Shown here piece after piece: positions 25,352 through 34,662 of a stretch of 64,000 nt of DNA. The stretch covers positions 62,001 through 126,000 of the forward strand of contig NZ_JAPIVS010000003.1 of the NCBI RefSeq assembly GCF_026239695.1, in the 5' to 3' direction. The position numbers and the translations under genes were made by a program. Numbering within the stretch: the stretch's first letter is position 1; each line of letters begins with the position of its first letter. This DNA comes from Pedobacter sp. MC2016-15. GTDB taxonomy: Bacteria > Bacteroidota > Bacteroidia > Sphingobacteriales > Sphingobacteriaceae. Below the pieces are notes generated by a model, which saw nothing but the letters and a program-made list of their open reading frames with translations, made no database searches and was not told the DNA's origin.

Positions 25352-27817
25352 ATGGACATACAATTCACAGGAGAATCACTCCTTCCCGGTAAAGTTGGGC
25401 AGTTTTTTATTGTTTTAGCATTTGCAGCTTCACTACTATCTACTATTTCGTATTTCTTCGCTACAAGCAATAAAGATCTTGCAGACCGCTCCTGGCAACG
25501 GCTCGGGCGGATTGGCTTTCTGCTAAACTTTATCAGTATTATCGCCATTGGAGGAACCTTGTTTTACCTGATCCTCAGTCATTTTAACGAATACTACTAT
25601 GTGTATTCACATTCTTCAAAAGCGCTTCCGGTCTATTATATCGTCTCCGCCTTCTGGGAAGGCCAGGAGGGTAGTTTCTGGCTATGGGCTTTCTGGCAGT
25701 CACTATTGGGGGCAATCCTGATCTGGAAAGCAAAGTCATGGGAGAACCCGGTAATGACAGTCATTGCGTTTTCACAGGTATTCCTTACTTCAATGTTGCT
25801 GGGTATAGAGATCTTCCATTACCGTATAGGAAGCTCGCCCTTCATTTTGTTACGAGATGCAGTGAACCTGAAGGATATGGCGCCAGTTGTTTTTGCAGAT
25901 GCCGAGAATTACAAAAACTACCTTAAATTTATTACTGATGGCCGTGGATTGAATCCATTGCTGCAGAATTACTGGATGGTGATCCACCCGCCAACATTAT
26001 TCCTTGGTTTTGCAAGTATGATTGTTCCCTTTGCATATGTGATTGCTGCACTATGGACCAAAAGATATAAGGAATGGGTAAAACCTGCGATGCCATGGGT
26101 GCTTTTTGCTGTAATGGTATTGGGTACAGGAATTATCATGGGCTCCTTCTGGGCCTATGAAGCATTGAACTTCGGTGGCTTCTGGGCCTGGGACCCGGTA
26201 GAAAATGCCTCCCTGATTCCATGGCTGACCCTAATTGGTGCGCTGCACGTCATGATCGCCTTTAAAAATACGGGGCATGCCTTTTTTACTTCCATTGCTT
26301 TAGTACTGATCAGCTTTATTTTGGTTTTATATGCTTCGTTCTTAACCAGGAGCGGTATTCTTGGAGAGACTTCCGTACATGCCTTTACAGATTTGGGTAT
26401 GTTTGGTCAACTGGTTTTCTTCAATATTGTCTTCCTGATCATCCCTGTGGTACTCATTGTCAGCAGATGGAAAGAATTACCAATCACCAATAAAGATGAA
26501 GAAACCTATTCCAGAGAGTTCTGGATGTTCATCGGTGCCCTGGTGGTTACAGTGGCCTGTATTCAGGTGATTTTCTCCACTTCAGTACCCGTATTTAACA
26601 AAGCATTCGGTACCAATTTCGCACCGCCAATCGATGCCGTAAAGTACTACAACCAGTGGCAGGCGCCATTCGCCATCCTGGTGACTTTAATTTCAGGTTT
26701 CTCCCAATTCTTAAAATATAAACGTACAGATTTACGTAAATTCTATAGCAGCCTGATCGCAACAATCATTATTTCTATCGTAGTTACCGCTGCATTTGTA
26801 TATGTCACCAATGTATATAATAACCTGATCTACATACTCTTGTCTTTCAGTTGCGTGTTTGCAATATTATCCAATGCAAGGATACTGTCGCAAGGCTTGT
26901 CGGGCAAAGGCAAGCTTGTTGGAGCTGCGGTAGCCCATATCGGTTTTGCCTTGTTACTTGTAGGAGCACTGGTGGCGGCAGCCACGAATAAACCTATTTC
27001 GATCAATACCTCTAACTTTATTCCTGTAAAAGATTTCGAGAAGGCAGATAAGCCGGGTGAAAATATTGTACTGTATAAAAATGAGCCAAAAAAAATGGGC
27101 CGTTTTACTGTCACGTATACGAGTGATACTACGATTGCTCCGAATACATACTATAACTTGAATTTCAAGGTGTATGATGAGGAAACGAATAAACTCAAGG
27201 AGGATTTCAACCTGAACCCAAGGATACAGATCAATGAGAAAATGGGACTGATTGCCTCTCCTGATACCAAACATTATCTCACCTATGATGTGTATACACA
27301 TATCACCAGTGCCCCTGATAAAAAGGAATCACATGGTGAAATGGATGCAGAGAGCGATGAAACCAACTACAAAAAACCTAGAGTTGTAAATGTAAGTGAA
27401 GGAGATACGCTGCATACCAGCAGTGGTATCATTACTGTGAAAAGCCTGAACTTTAAACCTACTGCAAAAAGTCTGGCCCTGGCAGAAGGCGACCTTGCTG
27501 TCGGACTTCCCCTGGAAATAGACCTCAATGGCAAAATCTACAAAACAGAGCCCATCTTTTTGGTGAAGGGTAATAACACTTTTGATTTTGCCCGTAACAT
27601 TCCTGACCTCGGTTTAAGGGTACGCTTTACCAAAATCCTCCCTGAACAGAAAAAAGTTGAGCTGCAGGTATTTGAAAAGCCTCAGCAGGCAAAAGACTGG
27701 GTGGTGTTCAAGTCGATCGAATTTCCATTTATCAATCTTTACTGGGTTGGTTTGATTGTGATGGTAATTGGCTTCCTGATCTCTATCGTGAGAAGACAAA
27801 AAGAAATAAGGGCTTAA
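25352..27817 (+). CDS. ccmF: Cytochrome c haem lyase subunit CcmF
   Basis: 821 residues, a large polytopic protein. WEGQEGSFWLWAFW, the periplasmic His in IHPPTLFLG, and the WWD-like domain (GGFWAWDPVENAS near residue 275) identify CcmF. About the last 250 residues form a soluble domain followed by a final membrane helix (~795-813). It joins haem to apocytochrome c. Ends directly at the next start codon, so DUF2520 and HAD genes are probably cotranscribed. Confidence 0.95.
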   Translation: MDIQFTGESLLPGKVGQFFIVLAFAASLLSTISYFFATSNKDLADRSWQRLGRIGFLLNFISIIAIGGTLFYLILSHFNEYYYVYSHSSKALPVYYIVSAFWEGQEGSFWLWAFWQSLLGAILIWKAKSWENPVMTVIAFSQVFLTSMLLGIEIFHYRIGSSPFILLRDAVNLKDMAPVVFADAENYKNYLKFITDGRGLNPLLQNYWMVIHPPTLFLGFASMIVPFAYVIAALWTKRYKEWVKPAMPWVLFAVMVLGTGIIMGSFWAYEALNFGGFWAWDPVENASLIPWLTLIGALHVMIAFKNTGHAFFTSIALVLISFILVLYASFLTRSGILGETSVHAFTDLGMFGQLVFFNIVFLIIPVVLIVSRWKELPITNKDEETYSREFWMFIGALVVTVACIQVIFSTSVPVFNKAFGTNFAPPIDAVKYYNQWQAPFAILVTLISGFSQFLKYKRTDLRKFYSSLIATIIISIVVTAAFVYVTNVYNNLIYILLSFSCVFAILSNARILSQGLSGKGKLVGAAVAHIGFALLLVGALVAAATNKPISINTSNFIPVKDFEKADKPGENIVLYKNEPKKMGRFTVTYTSDTTIAPNTYYNLNFKVYDEETNKLKEDFNLNPRIQINEKMGLIASPDTKHYLTYDVYTHITSAPDKKESHGEMDAESDETNYKKPRVVNVSEGDTLHTSSGIITVKSLNFKPTAKSLALAEGDLAVGLPLEIDLNGKIYKTEPIFLVKGNNTFDFARNIPDLGLRVRFTKILPEQKKVELQVFEKPQQAKDWVVFKSIEFPFINLYWVGLIVMVIGFLISIVRRQKEIRA

Positions 27818-28582
27818 ATGAAGATTGTCTGCATAGGCTCGGGAAATGTGGCAACACATCTGGCTATCGCCTTCAAAGCGATGGGTGCCGGGATCCTGCA
27901 GGTATGGAGCCAGGATAGCAGAAATGCAGAAATCCTTGCTGCACTCACTAAAGCGAAGCCCATCCTGAACTGGAATGAGCTTGATCTGTCTGCGGATCTG
28001 TATATCATTGCCGTAAAGGATGATGCCATATCAGCCGTAGTTTCACATCTTAAAGATGTGAAAGGAATTGTAGTACATACCTCGGGTGCCACGCCAATGG
28101 CAGCACTGTTTGGGGCTGGAACAGGCTATGGAGTACTTTATCCACTGCAAACCTTTTCTAAAACTAAATCCGTAAACCTGACGAATGTTCCTTTTTGTAT
28201 CGAGGCCGACCGTCCCGAAACACTGGAGAAAATCTCTGCCATCGCACATTTGCTGAGTCAGCAGGTTGCCACAGTGAGTACTGAACAACGGAAGATCCTG
28301 CACCTTGCTGCAGTATTTGCCTGTAACTTTACCAATCACCTCTATCATCTCAGCAGTCAGCTGATGGAGCAGCATCAGCTGAGTTTCGACCTGCTGAAGC
28401 CGCTTATCACAGAGACTGCCCAGAAAATACAGTTCGCGAAACCAGTAGATGTACAGACTGGCCCTGCCGTCAGAGATGACCGGGAAACAATGAAGAGACA
28501 CCTGGAACTGCTAAATGGCTCTCCGGAATTGCAGCAGCTCTATGAAACACTGAGTGACAGCATTAAAAAAACGCATCTCTAG
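27818..28582 (+). CDS. DUF2520 / Rossmann-fold NAD(P)-binding protein
   Basis: 254 residues. GSGNVATHLA at the N-terminus is a dinucleotide-binding loop; the C-terminal helical half (FACNFTNHLYHLS) is the DUF2520 domain. The architecture resembles pyrroline-5-carboxylate or ketopantoate reductases, but substrate is unknown. It starts on the base after the ccmF stop. Confidence 0.85.
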   Translation: MKIVCIGSGNVATHLAIAFKAMGAGILQVWSQDSRNAEILAALTKAKPILNWNELDLSADLYIIAVKDDAISAVVSHLKDVKGIVVHTSGATPMAALFGAGTGYGVLYPLQTFSKTKSVNLTNVPFCIEADRPETLEKISAIAHLLSQQVATVSTEQRKILHLAAVFACNFTNHLYHLSSQLMEQHQLSFDLLKPLITETAQKIQFAKPVDVQTGPAVRDDRETMKRHLELLNGSPELQQLYETLSDSIKKTHL

Positions 28583-28606
28583 AAGAATTATCAATATATT
28601 TATCCA

Positions 28607-29134
28607 ATGCTGCTGCAAAAACTAAAGGAAATTACCACGTTTGTGTTCGATGTAGATGGCGTACTGACTACCGGAGATGTGCTGGCATCGGAATCGGGGG
28701 AGTTGCTGCGTACTTTCAACATCAAAGACGGTTATGCCTTACAGCTCGCTGTGAAAAAGGGATACCATGTCTGCATTATCTCAGGAGGTAGTGGACAGGC
28801 TATGGCCAGGCGTTTTGCCGGACTGGGCATACCGGATGTATACCTTGGTGTTGGGGATAAAGTAGAAGTTTTTAATGCCTTTCTTGCTCAGTACAATCTC
28901 CATCCCGCAGAGGTGTTGTATATGGGTGATGATATCCCCGACCTGAACGTCATGAAACTGGTGGGGATACCCACATGTCCTGCAGATGCCTCTTCTGATA
29001 TCAAGGCGATATGCCATTATATCTCTCCCTTCAACGGTGGTAAAACTGCTGCGCGGGATGTGATAGAGAAAGTACTCAAAGTTCAGGGCAGGTGGTTTGA
29101 TGCCAACCCATCGGCTGCTGATGCCAGCAAATAA
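28607..29134 (+). CDS. HAD phosphatase, KdsC-like
   Basis: 175 residues. Motif I FDVDGVLT (~12-20), motif II ISGG, and motif IV GDDIPDL give a type C0 HAD without cap, as in KdsC (3-deoxy-manno-octulosonate 8-phosphate phosphatase). It would supply Kdo for lipopolysaccharide core, although the substrate cannot be proven from sequence. Confidence 0.85.
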   Translation: MLLQKLKEITTFVFDVDGVLTTGDVLASESGELLRTFNIKDGYALQLAVKKGYHVCIISGGSGQAMARRFAGLGIPDVYLGVGDKVEVFNAFLAQYNLHPAEVLYMGDDIPDLNVMKLVGIPTCPADASSDIKAICHYISPFNGGKTAARDVIEKVLKVQGRWFDANPSAADASK

Positions 29135-29224
29135 TTTTTTATTAATCTTTAAACCTTCCTCCCTTTTCTTACTCTATTGTGTACAAAACCTGCTTAGACA
29201 GGCCTATACTTAAAAAGACACAAT

Positions 29225-29608
29225 ATGAAAAAGTTAATGATTATTTGCGGTATGTTATTCAGTATGGTAACATTTGCACATGCACAAGGTGGCAGAATGA
29301 TGGGTACTCCGGAAGAACGGGCAACAAAAGCTACCACTCAGCTCACCGAAAAATTAGCACTCACAGCTGATCAGCAGACAAAGGTAAAAGCAATTCTTTT
29401 AGATCAGAATACGCAGGCAGCCAAAGCACGTGAAGAGGCTGGTGAGGACAGAAAGGCATCCCGCGAAAAAATGATGAAACTGATGCAGGACAATAACGAA
29501 AAGATCAAAGGTGTATTAACTGATGATCAGAAAAAAACCTATGCTGCTTATCTGGAAGAAAGAAAAGCTAATATGGGGAAAAGAATGGGCGGAAGAGGAA
29601 ACAATTAA
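29225..29608 (+). CDS. Periplasmic Spy/CpxP-like protein
   Basis: 127 residues: signal peptide (cleavage near AHAQ), then a Lys/Glu-rich all-helical body with two LT.DQ.. repeats (ALTADQQTKVKAIL and VLTDDQKKTYAAYL) typical of LTxxQ/Spy-type chaperones. The tail is rich in Met, Gly and Arg, which could bind metal. The exact role is not determined. Confidence 0.7.
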   Translation: MKKLMIICGMLFSMVTFAHAQGGRMMGTPEERATKATTQLTEKLALTADQQTKVKAILLDQNTQAAKAREEAGEDRKASREKMMKLMQDNNEKIKGVLTDDQKKTYAAYLEERKANMGKRMGGRGNN

Positions 29609-29637
29609 TTCCTTAGAAACTAATATTTAAAAATAGA

Positions 29638-29658
29638 AGCGGCTCTGGGCCGCTTTTA
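29638..29658 (+). terminator. Intrinsic terminator after the Spy-like gene
   Basis: AAGCGGC (29638-29644) pairs with GCCGCTT (29650-29656), followed by a short T-rich stretch. Confidence 0.65.
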
Positions 29659-29684
29659 TTATTTTAGCGCATATTCAACTCATC

Positions 29685-30254
29685 ATGTACAAGCAAACTG
29701 TTCCTCTCATTCTGGCCTCAAAGTCTCCGCGCAGACAAGAACTCCTGCAAGCCATGGGGCTTAAATTTAATGTACTATTTAAAGACGTGGAAGAAAGTTA
29801 CCCTGAGTATCTTTCCCCTGCAGAGATCGCCTGCTATATCGCAGAAAAGAAAGCACTTGCTTTCTCTGATGAAGGGCAGGAGAGCCTTGTCATCACTGCA
29901 GATACCATTGTTGCCTATGATGGCGAGATCATGGGTAAACCCGCTAATGCCGATAGTGCCCGGAGAATGTTAGGCAGATTGTCTGGTACAGTTCATCAGG
30001 TGTATACTGGAGTTAGCCTCGTACACAAGACCCGGCTCCAGACTTTCTATGACATGACCGAAGTGTGGTTCAGAGAAATCACTCCCGAAGAAATAGATCA
30101 CTACATCAACAATTATAATCCTTTTGATAAAGCTGGCTCCTATGGAATTCAGGATTGGCTGGGATTTATCGCTGTAGAAAAAATAACGGGTTCTTATACT
30201 AACGTCATGGGGCTTCCCACAGAAAAACTTTATTCAGCGCTGTCAAATTTCTGA
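29685..30254 (+). CDS. Maf family nucleotide pyrophosphatase
   Basis: 189 residues. ASKSPRRQELL at the N-terminus, ADTIVAYDG in the centre and AGSYGIQDW near the end are the standard Maf signature blocks. Maf proteins hydrolyse non-canonical or canonical NTPs (often dTTP/UTP) to monophosphates. The 3' end overlaps the convergent Ppx gene by 25 bases. Confidence 0.92.
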   Translation: MYKQTVPLILASKSPRRQELLQAMGLKFNVLFKDVEESYPEYLSPAEIACYIAEKKALAFSDEGQESLVITADTIVAYDGEIMGKPANADSARRMLGRLSGTVHQVYTGVSLVHKTRLQTFYDMTEVWFREITPEEIDHYINNYNPFDKAGSYGIQDWLGFIAVEKITGSYTNVMGLPTEKLYSALSNF

Positions 30255-31159
30255 TCTTCCAGAATATGATGAAGCACACCCATCTTCAGGTCATAGGTGG
30301 ACAGGCTCATCTCTGACAGTTGCAGCACCTCGATCACGTAACTGGTAATCAGTGCAGCAATGACGATCATATCCACGCGCAGGCTGATCAGATCTGGCAT
30401 CAGTTCCCGCTCAGCATGGGTAGAATGGAGCAGTTTTTCTGCCAGTACTTTGTAGGCTGCGATATCCAGCGGTGCTGAACTGATTGTTTTGATGTCCGTA
30501 TCGGGCAGCAGCATTGCTGCAAAAGTCTCAAAAGCCCCGGCAGAACCAATCAGCATTTTAGGCTGGTGTTTGGCACATGCTGCCCTCAGGTCTGGCAGTT
30601 CTTGTTCCAGGCGCTGTATGATGGCCGACTGATCTTCGCTGCTAATAGGGTCTGAATGAAAATATGCCTGCATCAAACGGGCAGCACCGATGTTGTAGCT
30701 CTTCTTCCATAACTGACCATCTGCATCACAGATAATAAATTCTGTGCTGCCGCCCCCGATATCCATCACCAGAGAGCGTTCCTTAATAAGGCCTGTGGCT
30801 TTTACCCCATTAAAGATATATGCAGCTTCATCCTCACCGCTGATCACTTCAATACTTATTCCCGCTCTTTCAGCCGCCGCTTTCACAAAATCCTGACCGT
30901 TGCCTGCACTGCGAACAGCAGAGGTGGCAATCGCTTTTACAATTGCCACGCCCTGCTGATCTATTTCTTTTCTGAAGTCACTTAATGTTTTTATTCCTCT
31001 TTCAAAAGCTTCAGGGATGATCACATTATCGTTGATTCGGCCTTCGCCCAGTCTTACAGGAACATTGGTCTTATAGATGACATCAACGCCCGCAGGCGTA
31101 AGCTCTGCTATGATCAAATGAAAGGTATTTGTACCCAAATCTATAACTGCTGCTTTCAT
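30230..31159 (-). CDS. Ppx/GppA phosphatase family protein
   Basis: 309 residues. DLGTNTFHLII at the start and DIGGGSTEFI mid-sequence are the two phosphate-binding loops of the ASKHA-fold Ppx/GppA domain. It has only the catalytic two-lobe part (no HD domain), the short form. It should hydrolyse polyphosphate or pppGpp; which one cannot be told. It lies 25 bases downstream of an ABC permease gene on the same strand. Confidence 0.9.
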   Translation of the reverse strand: MKAAVIDLGTNTFHLIIAELTPAGVDVIYKTNVPVRLGEGRINDNVIIPEAFERGIKTLSDFRKEIDQQGVAIVKAIATSAVRSAGNGQDFVKAAAERAGISIEVISGEDEAAYIFNGVKATGLIKERSLVMDIGGGSTEFIICDADGQLWKKSYNIGAARLMQAYFHSDPISSEDQSAIIQRLEQELPDLRAACAKHQPKMLIGSAGAFETFAAMLLPDTDIKTISSAPLDIAAYKVLAEKLLHSTHAERELMPDLISLRVDMIVIAALITSYVIEVLQLSEMSLSTYDLKMGVLHHILEDQKFDSAE

Positions 31160-31184
31160 GGAGGAATGTTTGAGTACTAAGATA

Positions 31185-32516
31185 TCAATTCTTGTAAGTA
31201 AACCATTTGATCATTTCTTTCAGACTGGTTTTCTTGCCATACATGAGTATACCTACCCTGTATATTCTGGATGCAACCCATACGGTGCCAATAAAACCGA
31301 GTATCAGCAAGGCCATTGATAAAGCCAGCTGCCAGTCGGGCACTCCATATGGCAGCCTAACCATCATCGCAATAGGAGAGGTGAATGGGATCATCGATAG
31401 CCAGAAGGCCATGTTGCCATAGGGATCATTCGTAATGACACTCAGCGACAATGTATATCCGAGGAGCAGAGGCATCATCACCGGAAACATAAACTGCTGT
31501 GTTTCCGTTTCGCTGTCTACGGCAGAGCCTATAGCTGCATACAACGCACTGTAGAATAGGTAGCCGCCGATAAAAAAGAACAGGAACAGGGTAATGATCT
31601 TAGTGACATTCAGGTTAGCAAGGCTCTTTTGTATACTCCCGATCGGACTTTTTTCTGTAGCGTCTTTCAGCATCTTGCTGTCGCTCTGATTTTTCATTGC
31701 CGTGGCCACTTCAGTTTTGGTGGCAGTACTTTTATTCGCGTAGATTTTTACTACTGCTGTAGAAATGGCACCTGTGAGGACAATCCAGAGAATAAACTGT
31801 GTAAGACCAACGAGGGCAATACCGATGATCTTTCCCATCATCAGCTGAAATGGTTTCACTGACGAAATCATTACCTCAATGATACGGTTGGTTTTTTCTT
31901 CGATCACGCCACGCATCACCTGTATACCATACAGTAAGATAAACATGAACATCAGCACTCCCGCGACATAGGCGATCACCGTGCTGGCACCCGCACTGGA
32001 ATCTTCTTCTTTACCTGTTTCACCGATCTTTTTCATGTCGATATCCACGGATGATTTCAGATTATCCAGATCCTTCTGTGCCAGGCCACTCTCTTTAAGT
32101 TTTTGATTGCGGATGACATTTTCAATATCGTCAGACACCTTGCTGTTGAGGGTAAGTCCCGCCTGTTTGGTTCCCAGCAGCTGTATGCCGGCAGGAGCAT
32201 CCAGGTTAAATTCGGGTAAATACAACACGTAATCATAGCCTTCAGTTGCCAGATTGGCTTTCATTTGCGGAAGCGACTGGTTCACATAGGTATATGTTGC
32301 ATTTCTTGTAGAGACCAGTTTCTCCGTTAAGGTTTTATTTTCGTTCACTACCGCGATCTTGTTGGATGTACCCTTGATTCCCTGGATGGAGAAATAGATG
32401 GTAATTCCATAGAATCCGGCGATGATCACCGGGGTGAGCAGGGTCATCACGATAAATGATTTTTTCTTTACCCTCGAAAGGTATTCACGTTGTATAATGA
32501 GTAAAATCTTGTTCAT
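31185..32516 (-). CDS. ABC-2 type transporter permease (NatB-like)
   Basis: 443 residues. One N-terminal membrane helix (~20-40), a large extracytoplasmic part, then five to six helices in the C-terminal half, with a GVIEEKTNRIIEVMISSVKP motif typical of NatB/YhaP-like ABC-2 permeases. The ATPase gene precedes it with a 4-base gap. Substrate is unknown (sodium or drug export in relatives). Confidence 0.9.
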   Translation of the reverse strand: MNKILLIIQREYLSRVKKKSFIVMTLLTPVIIAGFYGITIYFSIQGIKGTSNKIAVVNENKTLTEKLVSTRNATYTYVNQSLPQMKANLATEGYDYVLYLPEFNLDAPAGIQLLGTKQAGLTLNSKVSDDIENVIRNQKLKESGLAQKDLDNLKSSVDIDMKKIGETGKEEDSSAGASTVIAYVAGVLMFMFILLYGIQVMRGVIEEKTNRIIEVMISSVKPFQLMMGKIIGIALVGLTQFILWIVLTGAISTAVVKIYANKSTATKTEVATAMKNQSDSKMLKDATEKSPIGSIQKSLANLNVTKIITLFLFFFIGGYLFYSALYAAIGSAVDSETETQQFMFPVMMPLLLGYTLSLSVITNDPYGNMAFWLSMIPFTSPIAMMVRLPYGVPDWQLALSMALLILGFIGTVWVASRIYRVGILMYGKKTSLKEMIKWFTYKN

Positions 32517-32520
32517 GGCG

Positions 32521-33426
32521 TTAATTTTGGGTTTTTACCTTTTCAATAAAAATGTCGTTCATCGTAGGGATCACCTCATCGAGACGCTGGATATTCACCA
32601 GAGGTAGCAGGACGGCCAGCATATCATTGGCAGACTTTCCTTCTCTTAACTGTACTTTCAGTTTAGTCTTACCCTCTTTGTGATCCTGCTGATGGATTTC
32701 GAAGATGTCTGAAGGGATGTCAGTGTCAAATGCCCCGTCGTATTCCAGCCAGTAGGTCTGGTTTCTATAATTATTTCTGATCTCTTCTACAGACCCATCT
32801 AGGATCTTTTTAGAGCGGTGGATCAGCGCGATGTTGTCACACAGTTCCTCCACAGACTCCATTCTGTGCGTAGAAAAGATAAAGGTGGCCCCTTGTTTAT
32901 TTAATTCGAGAATCTCATTTTTGATAATCTCTGCGTTCACGGGATCGAACCCTGAGAAAGGCTCATCGAGAATGATCAGTTCCGGCTGATGCAGGATGGT
33001 GGCTACAAACTGGACTTTCTGTTGCATACCCTTACTCAGGTCTTCCACTTTTTTGTTCCACCAGCTGCCCATTTCCAGTTTCTCAAACCAGTATCGCACC
33101 CGTTTCGTGGCTTCGGCGGTAGTAAGCCCCTTCAGCCTTGCGAGATAAAGAACCTGCTCGCCGATTTCCATCTTTTTGTATAGTCCACGTTCTTCGGGCA
33201 GGTATCCAATCTGCGCAATGTGGTTTGAATTGAGACGCTGACCGTTGAAAATTACCTCGCCGCTATCGGGTGCAGTGATTTGCGTAATAATTCTGATCAG
33301 TGATGTTTTTCCGGCACCGTTTGGGCCAAGCAGCCCAAATATTTTGCCTTTTTCCACCGTCAGACTTACATCATCGAGTGCACGGTGCCCGGCATATTGC
33401 TTCACAATATTGTTTACACTTAACAT
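32521..33426 (-). CDS. ABC transporter ATP-binding protein (NatA-like)
   Basis: 301 residues from the ATG ending at 33426. Walker A GPNGAGKTS, signature LSKGMQQKV, Walker B LIILDEPFSGFDP and a C-terminal DUF4162-like domain. A longer frame begins upstream but the family starts at MLSVNNIVKQYAG. With the permease it forms an exporter. Confidence 0.92.
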   Translation of the reverse strand: MLSVNNIVKQYAGHRALDDVSLTVEKGKIFGLLGPNGAGKTSLIRIITQITAPDSGEVIFNGQRLNSNHIAQIGYLPEERGLYKKMEIGEQVLYLARLKGLTTAEATKRVRYWFEKLEMGSWWNKKVEDLSKGMQQKVQFVATILHQPELIILDEPFSGFDPVNAEIIKNEILELNKQGATFIFSTHRMESVEELCDNIALIHRSKKILDGSVEEIRNNYRNQTYWLEYDGAFDTDIPSDIFEIHQQDHKEGKTKLKVQLREGKSANDMLAVLLPLVNIQRLDEVIPTMNDIFIEKVKTQN

Positions 33427-33480
33427 AGAAAATAGTTTTAGTTCTATATTAGTACACAAATAAGGGAAATTGTTACAGAT

Positions 33481-34560
33481 TTAATTAAACATTGATCGGA
33501 TTTTGTCAATTACTCCAGTTTTTTTCTGCCTTTGCTTTTCAGTTCCGATTAAAAAGCCATAGGGCTGAAGCTGAGGCACCTGGTCGCATATAATCTTGAT
33601 GATTCCTAAAAGCGGTATGGCCAGAATCATTCCTGCCACACCCCAAACCATCTCACCCAGAACGATGACCAGAATGGTGAATAATGGATTAATGTTCACC
33701 TGTTCGCCAACAATAAGCGGTTCAAGCAAGTAAGTCTGGATAAATTGTACCAGTGCATAGGTAACGAGTACACCGATAATCATTTTTGAATCCCCGCCCT
33801 GTGCCACCACTGAAAGCACCGTTAAGGATGTTCCTGTGATGTTTCCTACGAAAGGAATGATTTCGAGAATACCACAGAGCACCGCAAAGAAGATAGCACT
33901 TTCCACCCCAACGATGCTGAAGCCGATGCCATACATGATCCAGAGCATCACGATCATTGTACCCAGTCCCCCTAAATATTGCTGAGCAACATTGCCGGCT
34001 TTATGTACAATGTTTTCAGCAGTATTTTTTTCGTCAACCGGCACCAGCTTAAGGATAAACTTTTTGATGTGTGAGCGGTAAACCAAAAAGAGGAACATAT
34101 AAACTAATACAAGCACTGCATTCACCAGAATCCCCATCATGCTCGAGGCAAAAGCGGCCAGCATAGAGCCTGCGCCGGTTCCCGGACTTCCTTCTTTGGC
34201 GATTTGTTGCTGTTGCTTCATCGTAATCCCCGTTGTCTCAGAGAGCCATTTTCGCAGGTCTGTCAGTAAAGTGATCACCCTTTCCTTCATCACATCAATG
34301 TTCTCGGCGAAGCCACTCAGCTGCCATGCTAACAGTGAAATCACTATTGCAATTGAAGACAGGAAGATGAGAATGCACAAAAGTGAAGCGATGCCCCTTG
34401 CCATTCCTTTGCCCTCAAGCCATGACGAAAGTCTGCTGAGCAACATTGCGAAGATAGCGGAGAGCGCTATAGGGATCAAAAATGGGGCTGCGAAATACAG
34501 ACCGGCAAAGGTTAGGAAAAAGAATAAAAGTACGTAAATGCTGTGTTGAAGTTTATCCAT
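33481..34560 (-). CDS. AI-2E family transporter (UPF0118)
   Basis: 359 residues from the ATG at 34560. About eight membrane helices, with the family motif ILEIIPFVGNITG around two-thirds along. Relatives export autoinducer-2, Na+ or act in envelope stress; function here is open. A longer frame from 34641 would run through the dnaJ terminator and is rejected. Confidence 0.88.
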   Translation of the reverse strand: MDKLQHSIYVLLFFFLTFAGLYFAAPFLIPIALSAIFAMLLSRLSSWLEGKGMARGIASLLCILIFLSSIAIVISLLAWQLSGFAENIDVMKERVITLLTDLRKWLSETTGITMKQQQQIAKEGSPGTGAGSMLAAFASSMMGILVNAVLVLVYMFLFLVYRSHIKKFILKLVPVDEKNTAENIVHKAGNVAQQYLGGLGTMIVMLWIMYGIGFSIVGVESAIFFAVLCGILEIIPFVGNITGTSLTVLSVVAQGGDSKMIIGVLVTYALVQFIQTYLLEPLIVGEQVNINPLFTILVIVLGEMVWGVAGMILAIPLLGIIKIICDQVPQLQPYGFLIGTEKQRQKKTGVIDKIRSMFN

Positions 34561-34603
34561 AGTTATGTACAGAACAACACTTCTTACTAAAAGTTTCGGG
34601 CAT

Positions 34604-34639
34604 AAAAAAAGCCCCTGAAAATATAAGTTTTTCAGGGGC
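34604..34639 (-). terminator. Intrinsic terminator of grpE-dnaJ
   Basis: On the minus strand GCCCCTGAAAAA pairs with TTTTCAGGGGC, followed by seven Ts. It lies 24 bases after the dnaJ stop. Confidence 0.85.
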
Positions 34640-34662
34640 AATCACAGGAATGATCCTATATC

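Noticed and set aside
34561..34641. 27-residue N-terminal extension of the AI-2E transporter
   Set aside because: It would be encoded by the dnaJ terminator hairpin; the family begins at the ATG at 34560.
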